A stretch of DNA of 64,000 bases from Quadrisphaera sp. (GCA_029257185.1 JARICT010000036.1:1-64000), one strand, 5' to 3'. Counted from the first letter of the stretch, positions 26,129 through 38,314 are shown. The notes: generated by a model from the letters alone, not told the origin. Numbers and translations: made by a program.

Positions 26129-26997
26129 CGGTCCAGGGTAGGCCGTGGCGCCCCGCCGGACCCGTCGCCGATCTCGACGAGGGTGGCTCCGGCGGCTCTC
26201 AGGTAGCGACCCGCCGCCCGCTCGCCCGCGGCGGACGCCGCCGCGGCGGCCCAGTGCGAGCGCCCCAGGAGCACGGGGTGTGCGGGTACCCCGTCCCGGG
26301 CGGCCCTGGCGAGCACGTCGGCGCCGCCGGGCCCCGGTCCGTCGGCCACGAGCGAGGTGAGGAGCGCGATCCGCGCGGCGCCCGGCGCCGGGCGCTCCAG
26401 GAGGACCACCAGCGCGGCCGCCGGGGGGTCGACCAGGCGCGCCGCCGCCTCCAGGCCGGCGCGCAGGGATGCGCTCAGGCCCTCGCGCCAGCGGTCCGCG
26501 GCGACCGCGGTGGCCGTGGGCGGCACCAGCGCACGGGCCTGGTCCGCGGCGGCTCCGAGGACCACGACCACCTGCTCGCAGCCGCCGGCCCGGAGCGCCT
26601 CGACGCGCTCGGCCAGCCACGGGGTCCCGTCGTCGGCGCGCACCAGGGCTCCGGGACCACCGGACCGGGTTCCGGCGCCCACCGCGAGCACCAGGCCCAC
26701 CACCCCGTGCGGGGCCGCCCGCGTGGGGAGCCCGGCGCGCTCGCGGGAGCTGACGCGCAGCCCGGAGGCGACGAGGCGCCGCAGGAGCTCGCGAGGAGGG
26801 GTGCGGACGGCGCCGGCCGCGACGAGCTCGTCGAGCCGGTCCTCGGGCACGTCGTAGTGGTCGTGGTCGAAGCCGCGCGGAGGCAGGCCGACGGCCGCGG
26901 CGAAGGCGTGGAGCTCCTCGTAGGAGACGTCGCTGACCAGGTGCGCCCACAGCCGGCCGTGCGCCGGCCAGCGCGCCTCGTCCACCAGCACCGCCAC
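26125..26997 (-). CDS. DUF4031 / MobA-like nucleotidyltransferase fusion
   Basis: 290 residues in two parts. Residues 1-85 (VLVDEARWPAHGRLWAHLVSD, FDHDHYDVPEDR) are DUF4031, normally a small stand-alone protein. Residues about 95-285 resemble molybdenum-cofactor nucleotidyltransferases (MobA/MocA): LVLAVGAGTRSGGPGALV, VVVVLGAAADQA, WREGLSASLRAGL, HPVLLGRSHW. Key residues are altered: the conserved lysine of GGPKALL is Gly, and the metal-binding aspartate of VDxP is Glu (LLERPAP). Transferase activity may be lost or changed. Coupling to moaE supports a molybdenum-cofactor link. GTG start; TAACCT lies 8 nt upstream, with GGAGAG in the spacer. Confidence 0.82.
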   Translation of the reverse strand: MAVLVDEARWPAHGRLWAHLVSDVSYEELHAFAAAVGLPPRGFDHDHYDVPEDRLDELVAAGAVRTPPRELLRRLVASGLRVSSRERAGLPTRAAPHGVVGLVLAVGAGTRSGGPGALVRADDGTPWLAERVEALRAGGCEQVVVVLGAAADQARALVPPTATAVAADRWREGLSASLRAGLEAAARLVDPPAAALVVLLERPAPGAARIALLTSLVADGPGPGGADVLARAARDGVPAHPVLLGRSHWAAAAASAAGERAAGRYLRAAGATLVEIGDGSGGAPRPTLDR

Positions 26998-27060
26998 GTC
27001 TCCAGGTTACGAGGTGCCCCCCGCGCGCGCCCACCTCGACCCCCGCACCACCCCACCCGC

Positions 27061-27166
27061 GATTCGCGCGCACGATGCTCACCCCAGACCCATCCGCCCC
27101 GCGATTCGCGCGCAAGATGCGCACCGCAGACCACCTCCAGCAGCGTTTCGCGCGCGACGTGCGGTG
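27061..27166. repeat. 42-bp tandem repeat, about 2.5 copies
   Basis: The core GCGATTCGCGCGCA begins at 27061 and 27103, with a diverged copy at 27145 (GCGTTTCGCGCGCG), exactly 42 bp apart each time. The first 25 bp of copies 1 and 2 differ at only two positions; the remaining 17 bp are less conserved. The core contains the palindromic CGCGCG. It resembles dispersed extragenic repeats rather than a CRISPR. Confidence 0.75.
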
Positions 27167-27265
27167 GGGGGCGGGGGCAGGGCGGGCGTGGGGGCAGGAC
27201 GACAGGGGCTCACGGCGGGCGTGGGCGGGACGAGAGCGCGGCGGGGCGAGGGGCGGCACGCCACG

Positions 27266-27295
27266 AGGGCGGCACCCCGGGTGGGGTGCCGCCCT
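27266..27295 (-). terminator. Long perfect hairpin after groEL
   Basis: AGGGCGGCACCCC-GGGT-GGGGTGCCGCCCT: a 13-bp perfect stem with a 4-nt loop, 36 bp past the groEL stop on the minus strand. No U-run follows, as is common for actinobacterial terminators. Confidence 0.7.
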
Positions 27296-27331
27296 CCTGA
27301 GCGGTGCTGGTGGTTCAGCCAGCGGCGCGGA

Positions 27332-31147
<3,816 letters not shown>

Positions 31148-31148
<1 letters not shown>

Positions 31149-32275
31149 CAGCCCTTCGACATCCCGAGCGTCTTGAGCAGCTCCTCGGCCTGCTCGGAGT
31201 CGGCCAGGGAGTCCATGTCGAACGAGGGCGACGCGATCTCGTCGAGGTCACCGACCACGCTGCTGGAGACCCCGGTCGCCACGGGGTACTGGGCCTCGGA
31301 CGCTCCCAGCGGCCCGTCGGCGATGACCTCCTGCCCGCCGTCTGGCGACGTGAGCCACGCGAGGAACTCCTGCGCCTCGTCCTGGTTGTCGCTCGCGGCC
31401 AGCACGCCGGCCCCGGAGGACAGGACGAGGTTGCCCGGGTCCTCCTCGGGGAAGTGGTAGATCTTCGAGGTCAGCGCGTCGGGGCCGCCCTCCTGGGCCG
31501 CGAGCACCCACCAGTAGTAGTGGTTGGACAGGCCCATGGCGTGCTTGCCGGCCTCGACGGTGTCGCGGACGTTGCCGTTCTTCTGCTCGTCGGCGCCGTT
31601 CGCCTTGACACCCTCGAGGAAGGTCGTGGTCTCCTCCTCGCCGATCGTGTCGAGGAGGTACTGCGTGGTGGCGACGAAGGCACCGGACGGCGCCCAGGCG
31701 AACCTGCCCGCGTACTCCGGCTCGGTGATGTCGGCCAGGCTCGCGGGCAGCTCGCTCTCGTCGATCTCCTCCGGGTTGTAGAACAGGACGCGGGCGCGGG
31801 CGGCGTAGGCGACCCAGGCCCCCTCCTCGGAGCTGAGGCCGGGGCGCACCTGGTCCAGCGTGGGCTGCTCGACGGGGGACAGCAGGCCGTCCTTGCCGAG
31901 CCTGGCGACGGGGCCGGGGTCCTCGGAGAGGAACACGTCGGCCTGGCTGGCGTCGCCCTCGGCCTCGATCTGGCCGACCGTCGCGTCGTTCTGGATCTGG
32001 AACTCCGTGCCCGTCTCCTCGGTGTAGGCCTGGGTCAGGCCCTCGACGAGCTCGGCGTGCTGGTCGGTGTAGACGGTGAGCGTCGCCGTCTCCTCGCTGG
32101 GGGCGGGCTCGCTGCTCGAGGACTCGTCGGCGGCAGTCTCGGCGGAGCCGCAGGCGGCGGTGAGGGCGACCAGGGTGGCCGAGGCGGTCACGACGGCTGA
32201 GCGGCGCCAGCGGCGGCCGCCGGCGGGGCGGGTCGCCCGGCTGCGGGCGGAAAAGGCGAGGGGCGACGAGCTCAC
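31148..32275 (-). CDS. Fe(III) ABC transporter substrate-binding lipoprotein
   Basis: A 375-residue extracellular solute-binding protein. An Arg-rich n-region, a hydrophobic stretch and the lipobox LTAAC-G (Cys about residue 42) mark a lipoprotein. The mature part starts LTVYTDQHAELVEGLTQAYT and contains SEDPGPVARLG, AARARVLFYNPEEI and NHYYWWVLAA, matching FutA/FbpA-like ferric-binding proteins with conserved tyrosines. Two DtxR/IdeR-like boxes in its promoter support regulation by iron. The GTG start is preceded by GAGAGGT. Confidence 0.92.
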
Positions 32276-32291
32276 GGGGACGACCTCTCAG

Positions 32292-32306
32292 TGGTGAATA
32301 TTACCT
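32292..32306 (-). promoter_or_regulatory. DtxR/IdeR-like box over the -10 of the iron transporter
   Basis: On the minus strand AGGTAATATTCACCA, a near-palindrome of the form AGGTnAnnnTnACC(T), overlapping the -10 hexamer TAATAT (32303-32298). A metal-loaded DtxR/IdeR-family repressor bound here would block the promoter of the binding-protein/permease genes. Confidence 0.55.
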
Positions 32307-32323
32307 ATCTCGAGAGGACGTTA

Positions 32324-32342
32324 ACAGGTAAGGGTCACCTCA
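32324..32342. promoter_or_regulatory. DtxR/IdeR-like iron box
   Basis: ACAGGTAAGGGTCACCTCA, with the inverted core AGGTAA-GGG-TCACCT. It agrees with the IdeR consensus TTAGGTTAGGCTAACCTAA at most arm positions. It overlaps the stop codon of the ATPase gene and lies over the -35 region of the binding-protein promoter. Confidence 0.65.
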
Positions 32343-33476
32343 TCCGTGCGGTTCCTCAGGAGACCGTCCGGCCGGACCGGCGTACGCGCGCACCGGCGTC
32401 TCGACGTCGACCTCGACGGCGTCACCCACGCCGAACCTGCGCCACCCGTCGACCCTCACGGCCACGTCCTGCCCGCCGTCGAGGCGCACGCGCAGCAGCG
32501 CGTCGTGACCGTAGAACTGCTGGGCGTCGACCCGGCCGGTGACGCCACGCGACGCCACGACCGCGCCGGCGGCGGACGGGGCCTCGCCGGCCCGGCGGAC
32601 CACCAGCTGCTCGGGGCGGACCAGCACGTCGCACGCCTCGTTCGGGCAGGGCCCCGGCGTGCCCGCGCCACGCGCCACCTCGAGCCGACCCAGCGCGCAC
32701 CTGACCAGCGGCACCCCGCTCGCCCGCTCCAGGACGCCGGGGAGCACCACGGCCTCGCCGAGGAAGCGCCCGAGCTCGGCGTCGACCGGGGACTCGTAGA
32801 CCTCGCGCGGGTCACCCGCAGCGACCACGCGGCCGCTGCGCATGACGACGAGGTGGTCCGCCAGCGTCATGGCCTCGGCCTGGTCGTGGGTCACCAGCAG
32901 CGCCGTCGCCCCGACCGTCCTGAGGACCTCGCGCACCTCCTCGCGCAGCTCGACGCGCAGCTGGGCGTCGAGGGCGCTGAACGGCTCGTCGAGCAGGACG
33001 AGCCGCGGCCCGGGGGCGAGGGCCCGCGCCAGGGCGACCCGCTGCTGCTGTCCGCCGGAGAGCTGGTGGGGCCGCCTCTCGCGCAGCCCGTGCAGCCCCA
33101 CGAGCGCGATCAGCTCCTCGACGCGCTCGCGCCGCCAGGCCCGCGGCCGTCCGGAGATGCCGAAGGCGATGTTGCGGGCGACGCTGAGGTGGGGGAACAG
33201 GGCTCCCTCCTGCGGCACCACGCCGACGCCGCGGTCGTAGGGCCGCACGCCCGGGCCGGGAGGACGGGCGACGGTGCGACCGTCCAGCGTGATCGTCCCG
33301 GCGTCGGGCGCCTCGAACCCGGCGATGCACCGCAGCAGGGTCGTCTTGCCCGACCCGGAGGGCCCGAGCACCGTGGCGAAAGCGCCGTCCTCGACGTCGA
33401 GGTCGACGCCGTCGAGCGCTGCGCCGCCGTGGCGCTCGGCGCGGTAGGTCTTGCGCAGCCCTCGCACGCTCAGCAC
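32340..33476 (-). CDS. ABC transporter ATPase (FbpC-like, with TOBE domain)
   Basis: 378 residues. Walker A GPSGSGKTT (about 38-46), Q-loop VVPQEGALFPHLSV, signature LSGGQQQRVALARAL, Walker B LVLLDEPFSALD, switch THDQAEAM, and a C-terminal TOBE-like regulatory domain (about 245-370). This type energises Fe(III), sulfate, molybdate or polyamine uptake; the adjacent ferric-type permease and binding protein indicate iron. It is first in the minus-strand cluster, but the other two genes have their own iron-regulated promoter. GTG 33476 has TAGCGT 6 nt upstream, a leaderless arrangement. Confidence 0.92.
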   Translation of the reverse strand: MLSVRGLRKTYRAERHGGAALDGVDLDVEDGAFATVLGPSGSGKTTLLRCIAGFEAPDAGTITLDGRTVARPPGPGVRPYDRGVGVVPQEGALFPHLSVARNIAFGISGRPRAWRRERVEELIALVGLHGLRERRPHQLSGGQQQRVALARALAPGPRLVLLDEPFSALDAQLRVELREEVREVLRTVGATALLVTHDQAEAMTLADHLVVMRSGRVVAAGDPREVYESPVDAELGRFLGEAVVLPGVLERASGVPLVRCALGRLEVARGAGTPGPCPNEACDVLVRPEQLVVRRAGEAPSAAGAVVASRGVTGRVDAQQFYGHDALLRVRLDGGQDVAVRVDGWRRFGVGDAVEVDVETPVRAYAGPAGRSPEEPHG

Positions 33477-33482
33477 GGGTCC

Positions 33483-33488
33483 ACGCTA
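33483..33488 (-). promoter_or_regulatory. -10 box, leaderless ATPase start
   Basis: TAGCGT on the minus strand, spacer GGACCC, then GTG at 33476. No Shine-Dalgarno sequence. This fixes the start codon. Confidence 0.5.
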
Positions 33489-33549
33489 GCCCCCGCGAGC
33501 GCGACCACCGCCGATCGCTCCCGACCGGCTCAGCGCGGAGCGGCCCGGC

Positions 33550-34227
33550 TCAGCCCGTGCGGTCCCTGCCGGTGATCACGGTGACGACCCCCGGCTTGGC
33601 GCTGGCCAGCCGCTCGACCGTCGGCGAGCCGCCCAGCGCCTGCGCCACGGCCCGAGCGGTGGCCTCCTGCTCGGCGTCGCGGTAGCGCACCAGGGTGACC
33701 GGGACCGCCCCGCCGGGCTGGTCGCCGGTCTCGGCGATGGCCCAGCCGGCTCCCTCGAGGTCCTCCGCGGCGGAGGCGGCCAGCCCCGAGGTCTGGGTGG
33801 AGTTCAGCACGACGACCGGCGTGGTGCTGTCCGCCCCGCCCTGCGCCCCCGCGGCGTCCTCGTCGGGCGCGGGCGACGGCGCGGACTCGCTCGCGGTGGC
33901 GCCGGGCTCCGGTGGCCCGTCGGCCTCGTCACCGCCGCTCGGGCTCGCCGCCGGCGGCGCGCTGATCTCCGGCAGCGCCGAGGCTTCCTGCGTCGGCGCA
34001 GCGGCAGGAGCGCTCGGCTCCCCCGCTCCCCCCAGCCCGGTGAAGAAGACCGCCGCGAGGGCGGCCACCCCCACCACGGCGACGACGACCAGCAGCGGCA
34101 GCAGGGCGACGAGCCGCGGGCGGGCAGCGCGGTGAGCGCCGCGTCGCGCCTGAGGCGACGTGGCGACCGAGGTGCGCTCCTGCAAGTCCGTCACGATGAG
34201 CGACTGTAGGTGCTCGGAGCGTGACAT
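33550..34227 (-). CDS. LytR C-terminal domain membrane protein
   Basis: 225 residues: cytoplasmic N-terminus, one helix (about 39-63, LVALLPLLVVVAVVGVAAL), a disordered Pro/Ser/Asp-rich linker (about 68-135), and a LytR_C domain (about 137-220, VVVLNSTQTSGLAASAAEDLEG). This stand-alone LytR_C form with an upstream DUF3263 gene recurs in actinobacteria, in some cases near groEL2, as here. The domain accompanies cell-wall polymer ligases; a wall role is inferred. ATG 34227 is supported by GACAAT 6 nt upstream. Confidence 0.87.
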   Translation of the reverse strand: MSRSEHLQSLIVTDLQERTSVATSPQARRGAHRAARPRLVALLPLLVVVAVVGVAALAAVFFTGLGGAGEPSAPAAAPTQEASALPEISAPPAASPSGGDEADGPPEPGATASESAPSPAPDEDAAGAQGGADSTTPVVVLNSTQTSGLAASAAEDLEGAGWAIAETGDQPGGAVPVTLVRYRDAEQEATARAVAQALGGSPTVERLASAKPGVVTVITGRDRTG

Positions 34228-34233
34228 TCGGGG

Positions 34234-34239
34234 ATTGTC
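34234..34239 (-). promoter_or_regulatory. -10-like box, leaderless LytR_C start
   Basis: GACAAT on the minus strand followed by CCCCGA and ATG 34227; no ribosome binding site. Confidence 0.4.
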
Positions 34240-34363
34240 GGTGGCGCGTCCGACTCCTCCCGATCGTCACGCCGGAGAGGTCACCGAGAGGGCGCCGCGG
34301 GGTGGCGGAGGAGCCGCCGAGGGGGCTGCGCCGGGTCGCCGCGTGCTCACCGTCGCCGCGTGC

Positions 34364-34621
34364 TCACCGCGGCAGGTGGGCGGTGCGCTCCTCGCGGAGC
34401 CGCCGGAGCCGCGCGACGAGGACCGGCTCGGCGGCGAGCGCCCGCGGGTCGTCGAGCAGGGCGTTCAGCAGCTGGTGGTAGCGCGCGGCCGACAGGCCCA
34501 GCTCGTCGCGCACCGCCTGCTCCTTGGCCCCCTGGTGGCGCCAGCGACGCCGCTCCAGGGCCAGCACCCCGAGCTCGCGCGCGTCCAGCGTCCCGTGCGG
34601 CTCCCGCGGCTGCTCCCCCAC
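34364..34621 (-). CDS. DUF3263 family small helix-turn-helix-like protein
   Basis: 85 residues from GTG 34621. The pattern LDARELGVLALERRRWRHQGAKEQAVRDELGLS.. continues to RYHQLLNALLDDP and RLRRLREER; it is DUF3263, a short helical, helix-turn-helix-like family restricted to actinobacteria and of unknown function. The longer open frame upstream runs through the promoter of ung and is not credible. TAGCGT lies 8 nt before the GTG. It precedes the LytR_C gene by 136 bp on the same strand. Confidence 0.78.
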   Translation of the reverse strand: MGEQPREPHGTLDARELGVLALERRRWRHQGAKEQAVRDELGLSAARYHQLLNALLDDPRALAAEPVLVARLRRLREERTAHLPR

Positions 34622-34648
34622 GCGCGTGCACGCTACGCCGCGGGCTCC

Positions 34649-34654
34649 TACCGT
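34649..34654 (+). promoter_or_regulatory. -10 box, leaderless ung start
   Basis: TACCGT, 7-nt spacer, GTG 34662. The other candidate GTG (34653) would lie inside the -10 box, so 34662 is preferred. Confidence 0.5.
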
Positions 34655-34661
34655 GGCGGGC

Positions 34662-35507
34662 GTGGACGACCAGGACAGCCGGGCCGCGGCGGCCGCCCCC
34701 GCGCAGCCCACCCTGTGGGAGGCCTCCGACGGCGCCGACGGGGGGTGGCACGACCTCGTCCACCCCACCTGGTGGCCCGCGCTGCAGCCGGTGGCCCTCG
34801 AGCTGGGCGCCGTCCTGGCGCGCGTGCGTGCGGAGGAGGACGCCGGCGCCCACGTCCTGCCCGCCCCCCAGCACCGCCTGAGGCCGCTGAGCGTCCCGCT
34901 CCCGGACGTCCGGGTCCTCCTCGTCGGGCAGGACCCCTACCCCACCCCCGACCACGCGGTCGGCTGGTCCTTCTCCGCGCCGCCCGGCACCTCCCCGCTG
35001 CCCGCGTCGCTGCGCAACGTCCTGCGCGAGCTGGCCGACGACAGGGGGGTTCGCGCCGCCTCGAGCGACCTCTCCCCGTGGGTGGGGCGCGGGGTCATGC
35101 TGCTCAACCGGGTCCTCACGGTGCGGGCGGGCGAGAGCGCCTCCCACCGTCGGCTGGGGTGGCAGGCGGTGACGGACGCGGTCGTGGACGCCCTCGCGGC
35201 CCGCGGGACCCCGCTGGTGAGCGTCCTGTGGGGCCGCGACGCCCAGGCGCTGGCTCCCCGGCTGGCGGGCACCGCCGTGGTGACCGGCGTCCACCCCAGC
35301 CCGCTCAGCGCCTCGCGAGGCTTCTTCGGCTCACGGCCCTTCGCCGCGGTCGACGCAGCGCTGGCCGCCCAGGGGGCTCCCCCCGTGGACTGGTCGCTGG
35401 AGCGAGCGAGCGCGGGCGAGCCCCGCACCACCGACGCAGGCCCCACCGACGCCGGCCCCACCGACGCTGGCCCCACCGACCCACGACCGCCCGGAGGACG
35501 ACCATGA
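34662..35507 (+). CDS. ung: Uracil-DNA glycosylase (family 1)
   Basis: 281 residues; removes uracil from DNA in base-excision repair. Catalytic water-activating Asp in GQDPYPTPDHAVGWSFS (about 88-104), uracil-binding VMLLNRVLTV, and the DNA-intercalation loop HPSPLSASRGFFGSRPF near residue 210, all characteristic of family 1. The C-terminus has an extra tail of four TDAGP-type repeats with no counterpart in E. coli Ung. Its stop overlaps the next start (ATGA). Divergent from DUF3263; both look leaderless. Confidence 0.95.
   Translation: MDDQDSRAAAAAPAQPTLWEASDGADGGWHDLVHPTWWPALQPVALELGAVLARVRAEEDAGAHVLPAPQHRLRPLSVPLPDVRVLLVGQDPYPTPDHAVGWSFSAPPGTSPLPASLRNVLRELADDRGVRAASSDLSPWVGRGVMLLNRVLTVRAGESASHRRLGWQAVTDAVVDALAARGTPLVSVLWGRDAQALAPRLAGTAVVTGVHPSPLSASRGFFGSRPFAAVDAALAAQGAPPVDWSLERASAGEPRTTDAGPTDAGPTDAGPTDPRPPGGRP
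35430..35480 (+). repeat. 15-bp in-frame tandem repeat at the 3' end of ung
   Basis: Three copies of ACCGACGCNGGCCCC plus a partial fourth, encoding TDAGP repeats in the disordered tail. Single-base differences at one position distinguish the copies. Confidence 0.85.
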
Positions 35508-36370
35508 CCCACGCACCCGGCGCCCAGCCCTGGCGCCGCTACGTCGCGGTGGGGGACTCCTTCACCGAGGGCCTGCGGGACGCCCCTCCCGGGGAGGACG
35601 GGGCGTCCGGCGACCCCGTCTACGTGGGGTGGGCGGACCGCCTGGCGCTCGCGCTCGACGGCGCCCAGCAGGCGCGGGCGGACGACGAGGAGGCGCCGCC
35701 GCTCGAGTACGCGAACCTCGCGGTCCGCGGGCGCCTCGCCCGCCAGATCGTGGAGGAGCAGGTGCCCGCAGCGATCGACACCTCGCCGGACCTCGTCAGC
35801 CTCTGCCTCGGCGGGAACGACATCCTGCGCCCCGGCGCCGACGTCCCCGGCATCGCCCGGCTCGTCGACTCGGCGGTGGCCCGCCTGCGCGGGGCCGGGG
35901 CCGACGTCCTGCTCGTGACCGGCTTCAACCCTTCGTCGGCGCCGATCCTGCGCCTGACGCGCGGCAAGGTCGCCGACTACAACCAGCGGCTGTGGGCGAC
36001 CGCGGCGCGCCACGGCGCGTACCTGCTCGACCTGTGGTCCTTCGAGCCCCTCCTGGACCCGCGGGTGTGGGCGGAGGACCGCATCCACCTCTCCAGCGCC
36101 GGTCACGCTCGCGTGGCCGCGCTGGCGCTGGCGACCCTGCAGGGCGCCGTCCCCGCCCCCGGCCGGGAGGACGCCTGGCCGGACTGGGCTCAGCCCCTGG
36201 ACCCCGAGCAGGTGCCCCGGGCCACCGCGCTGGCCGGCAACGCCGCGTGGGCGCGCGGGCACCTCGCGCCGTGGGTCGGCAGGCGGCTGACCGGCCGGTC
36301 CACCGGCGACGGCCGCAGCGCCAAGCGACCGGTGCTCGAGCCCGTCGACCGAACACGCAACGCAATCTAG
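35504..36370 (+). CDS. SGNH/GDSL hydrolase
   Basis: 288 residues of the SGNH esterase/lipase superfamily. Block I VAVGDSFTEG with the nucleophile serine (about 18), block III LCLGGNDIL, block V DRIHLSSAGHARV with the catalytic Asp/His pair. No signal peptide, so cytosolic; substrate unknown (acyl or acetyl ester of a lipid or sugar). Coupled to ung by an ATGA overlap, although a functional link to DNA repair is not evident. Confidence 0.92.
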   Translation: MTHAPGAQPWRRYVAVGDSFTEGLRDAPPGEDGASGDPVYVGWADRLALALDGAQQARADDEEAPPLEYANLAVRGRLARQIVEEQVPAAIDTSPDLVSLCLGGNDILRPGADVPGIARLVDSAVARLRGAGADVLLVTGFNPSSAPILRLTRGKVADYNQRLWATAARHGAYLLDLWSFEPLLDPRVWAEDRIHLSSAGHARVAALALATLQGAVPAPGREDAWPDWAQPLDPEQVPRATALAGNAAWARGHLAPWVGRRLTGRSTGDGRSAKRPVLEPVDRTRNAI

Positions 36371-36421
36371 ACATCACAGACAGCGACCTCTTGGCGCTCG
36401 GTCCTCTGCGACCATCACGTC

Positions 36422-38206
36422 ATGCTCCACCACGCGACGATGGCCGGTGGCGACCTCGACGAGGCCGTCACCAGCGCCCTGCCCGACGCCGCCTGGACGC
36501 CGGACGCGCCGACACCGTCGTCCCCGTCGTCCGAGACCGCTGAGGCCGAGGCCGCCGCCAGCCTGCTGGACCTGGCCCAGCGCCACGCCGACCGGGTCCG
36601 GGCGGAGGCTGACGCGCTCGCGTCCGCGATCTCCGACGCCGCCACGGCCGACGCCGCGCGCCTGCGCGACCAGACCCAGCTGGAGACCGACGCGCTCCTC
36701 GCCCGCGGCCAGGCCGAGGCCGAGCGCATGCTCGACGACGCGCGGGCGGACGCCGACCGCGCCCGCGCGGAGGCCGCCGAGCACGTCCAGCGGCTGCGGG
36801 CCAAGGCCTCGGCCGAGGTGATGCGCGAGGTGGAGGGCGCCCGCCACCAGGCCGCCGCGCTGCGCACCGAGGCCGATCGCCTCGAGGGCCTCATCGCCGC
36901 CCACGCCGACGCCCTGGACCAGCTCCGTGACGAGCGCGAGGCGGCCGGCCAGCGGTTGGCGGCGGTGCAGGACGAGGTCGACGCCGTCCTCGAGGAGGCC
37001 CGCTCGGAGGCCCGCCAGACCCTGGACGACGCCTCCGAGCAGGCCACCCTCGTGGTGCGCACGGCGGGGGAGGTCGGCGACCGGCTCACCACGCAGGCCC
37101 GGGCCGACGCCGAGGCCGCGCGGGCCGCAGCGGCGCACGAGGCCGACGACCTGCGCGAGCGCTCGGTCGCCCAGGCGGAGGCGGTGCGGAGCGCGGCCGA
37201 CGACGACGCCCGTGCCCGGCGCGAGGCCGGGGACGAGGCCCTGGCCGGGGCGCGCGCCGAGGCGGCGCGGCTGGAGGAGAGCGCCTCTGCTCGGGCCCAG
37301 GAGATCCTCGAGCGCGCCGAGATGGAGGGCCAGGCCGCCACGAGCGCCGCCTACGCCGAGGCCGAGCGGGTCTCCAGCGCCGCCGCCAGCGATGCGGCCG
37401 CCGCGCGCCGCGCCGGTTCCGCCGAGCTCACCGGCGCCCGCGAGGAGGCCGTGCGCGAGCGCGAGCTGGCCAGCGCCGCCGCCCGCCGCGTCCGGGATGA
37501 GGCACGCAGCCAGGCGGAGGCGGAGCTCTCCGCAGCGGCCGACCAGCTGGCGTGGGCGCGCACCACGGTCGACGGGCTCGTCGAGGCCGCGAGCGAGCAG
37601 GCGCAGCGCCTGGTCGCCGGCGGCCACGCCGAGGCCGCGGAGCGCGTGCGCGCGGTCCGCGGCCAGCTGTCGAGGGCCGTCGGCAGCGCCACCGCGCGGG
37701 TGCGCGGCCAGCTCGAGGACGTCCGCCGGGAGTGCGCCTCGATGCTGGACCAGGCGCGCGCCGAGGCGGCCGCGATGCAGGAGGAGGCCGAGCGCGCCGC
37801 CGCCGCGGCCGTGCAGCGCGCCGAGGACCTCGAGGCGAGGTCCCGGGCGAGCGCCCAGGCCCGTGAGGATCGGGCGTCCCGGCGACTGGAGCAGGCCGAG
37901 GAGGGCGCCCGCTCGCTGCGCGCCGCGGTGGCGACCGAGGTGGGTGAAGCCCAGCTCGCGGCGCAGGAGAGCCGGCGGGCCGCCCGCAGCGAGGCGGTGA
38001 CCCTGGTGGTGGACGCCCGCGCCGAGGCCAACCGGGTGCGGGAGTCCGCCCGCGTCGTGCTGGCGGAGGCGGAGGCCGAGACGGCCGCGATCACCGCGCG
38101 GCGCGAGAAGATCGCGGCGGAGGCCGAGCGCCTCGACGGCGTGCTGGTGACTCTGCGCCAGGCAGAGACCACAGAGCGTTCCGAGCGCCGCCTCGAGGTG
38201 CGCTGA
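36422..38206 (+). CDS. Long Ala/Glu/Arg-rich coiled-coil protein
   Basis: 594 residues, almost entirely coiled coil from about residue 40: repeated ARAEAERVRAEA-like segments, no cysteine, no membrane helix, and the C-terminus ETTERSERRLEVR. Composition and length resemble actinobacterial cytoskeletal coiled-coil proteins (FilP/Scy-like) and the stalk parts of DivIVA-type proteins, but a DivIVA head is not clear here. A structural role in polar growth or cell shape is inferred, helped by the DivIVA-like gene that follows. ATG 36422 has no ribosome binding site; GACCAT lies 6 nt upstream. Confidence 0.8.
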   Translation: MLHHATMAGGDLDEAVTSALPDAAWTPDAPTPSSPSSETAEAEAAASLLDLAQRHADRVRAEADALASAISDAATADAARLRDQTQLETDALLARGQAEAERMLDDARADADRARAEAAEHVQRLRAKASAEVMREVEGARHQAAALRTEADRLEGLIAAHADALDQLRDEREAAGQRLAAVQDEVDAVLEEARSEARQTLDDASEQATLVVRTAGEVGDRLTTQARADAEAARAAAAHEADDLRERSVAQAEAVRSAADDDARARREAGDEALAGARAEAARLEESASARAQEILERAEMEGQAATSAAYAEAERVSSAAASDAAAARRAGSAELTGAREEAVRERELASAAARRVRDEARSQAEAELSAAADQLAWARTTVDGLVEAASEQAQRLVAGGHAEAAERVRAVRGQLSRAVGSATARVRGQLEDVRRECASMLDQARAEAAAMQEEAERAAAAAVQRAEDLEARSRASAQAREDRASRRLEQAEEGARSLRAAVATEVGEAQLAAQESRRAARSEAVTLVVDARAEANRVRESARVVLAEAEAETAAITARREKIAAEAERLDGVLVTLRQAETTERSERRLEVR

Positions 38207-38217
38207 GCGGCGCTGCG

Positions 38218-38235
38218 CGGGGGCCGTTGCCCCCG
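38218..38235 (+). terminator. Hairpin after coiled-coil gene
   Basis: CGGGGGC-CGTT-GCCCCCG: a 7-bp all-GC stem, 12 bp after the stop. No U-run follows. Confidence 0.5.
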
Positions 38236-38314
38236 TCCGTCCCCCACCGACGCCGTCCGTGGTCCACACTGGTGCGCTGGCAGACGGTGCAGCGTCGACG
38301 GAGGAGGACCACGG

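Larger units (their letters stand above)
26998..27331. other. 334-bp gap with 42-bp repeats, G-rich tract and groEL terminator
   Basis: Between the divergent-facing ends of the fusion gene start and the groEL stop. It holds a 42-bp repeat array (27061-27166), a G-rich stretch at about 27163-27200 with several runs of G, and the long hairpin at 27266-27295. I see no coding potential. Confidence 0.7.

Noticed and set aside
34160-34653. N-terminal extension of ung or of the SGNH hydrolase gene
   Set aside because: The open frames continue upstream but cross the divergent promoters and the DUF3263 and LytR_C genes; the conserved domains begin later.
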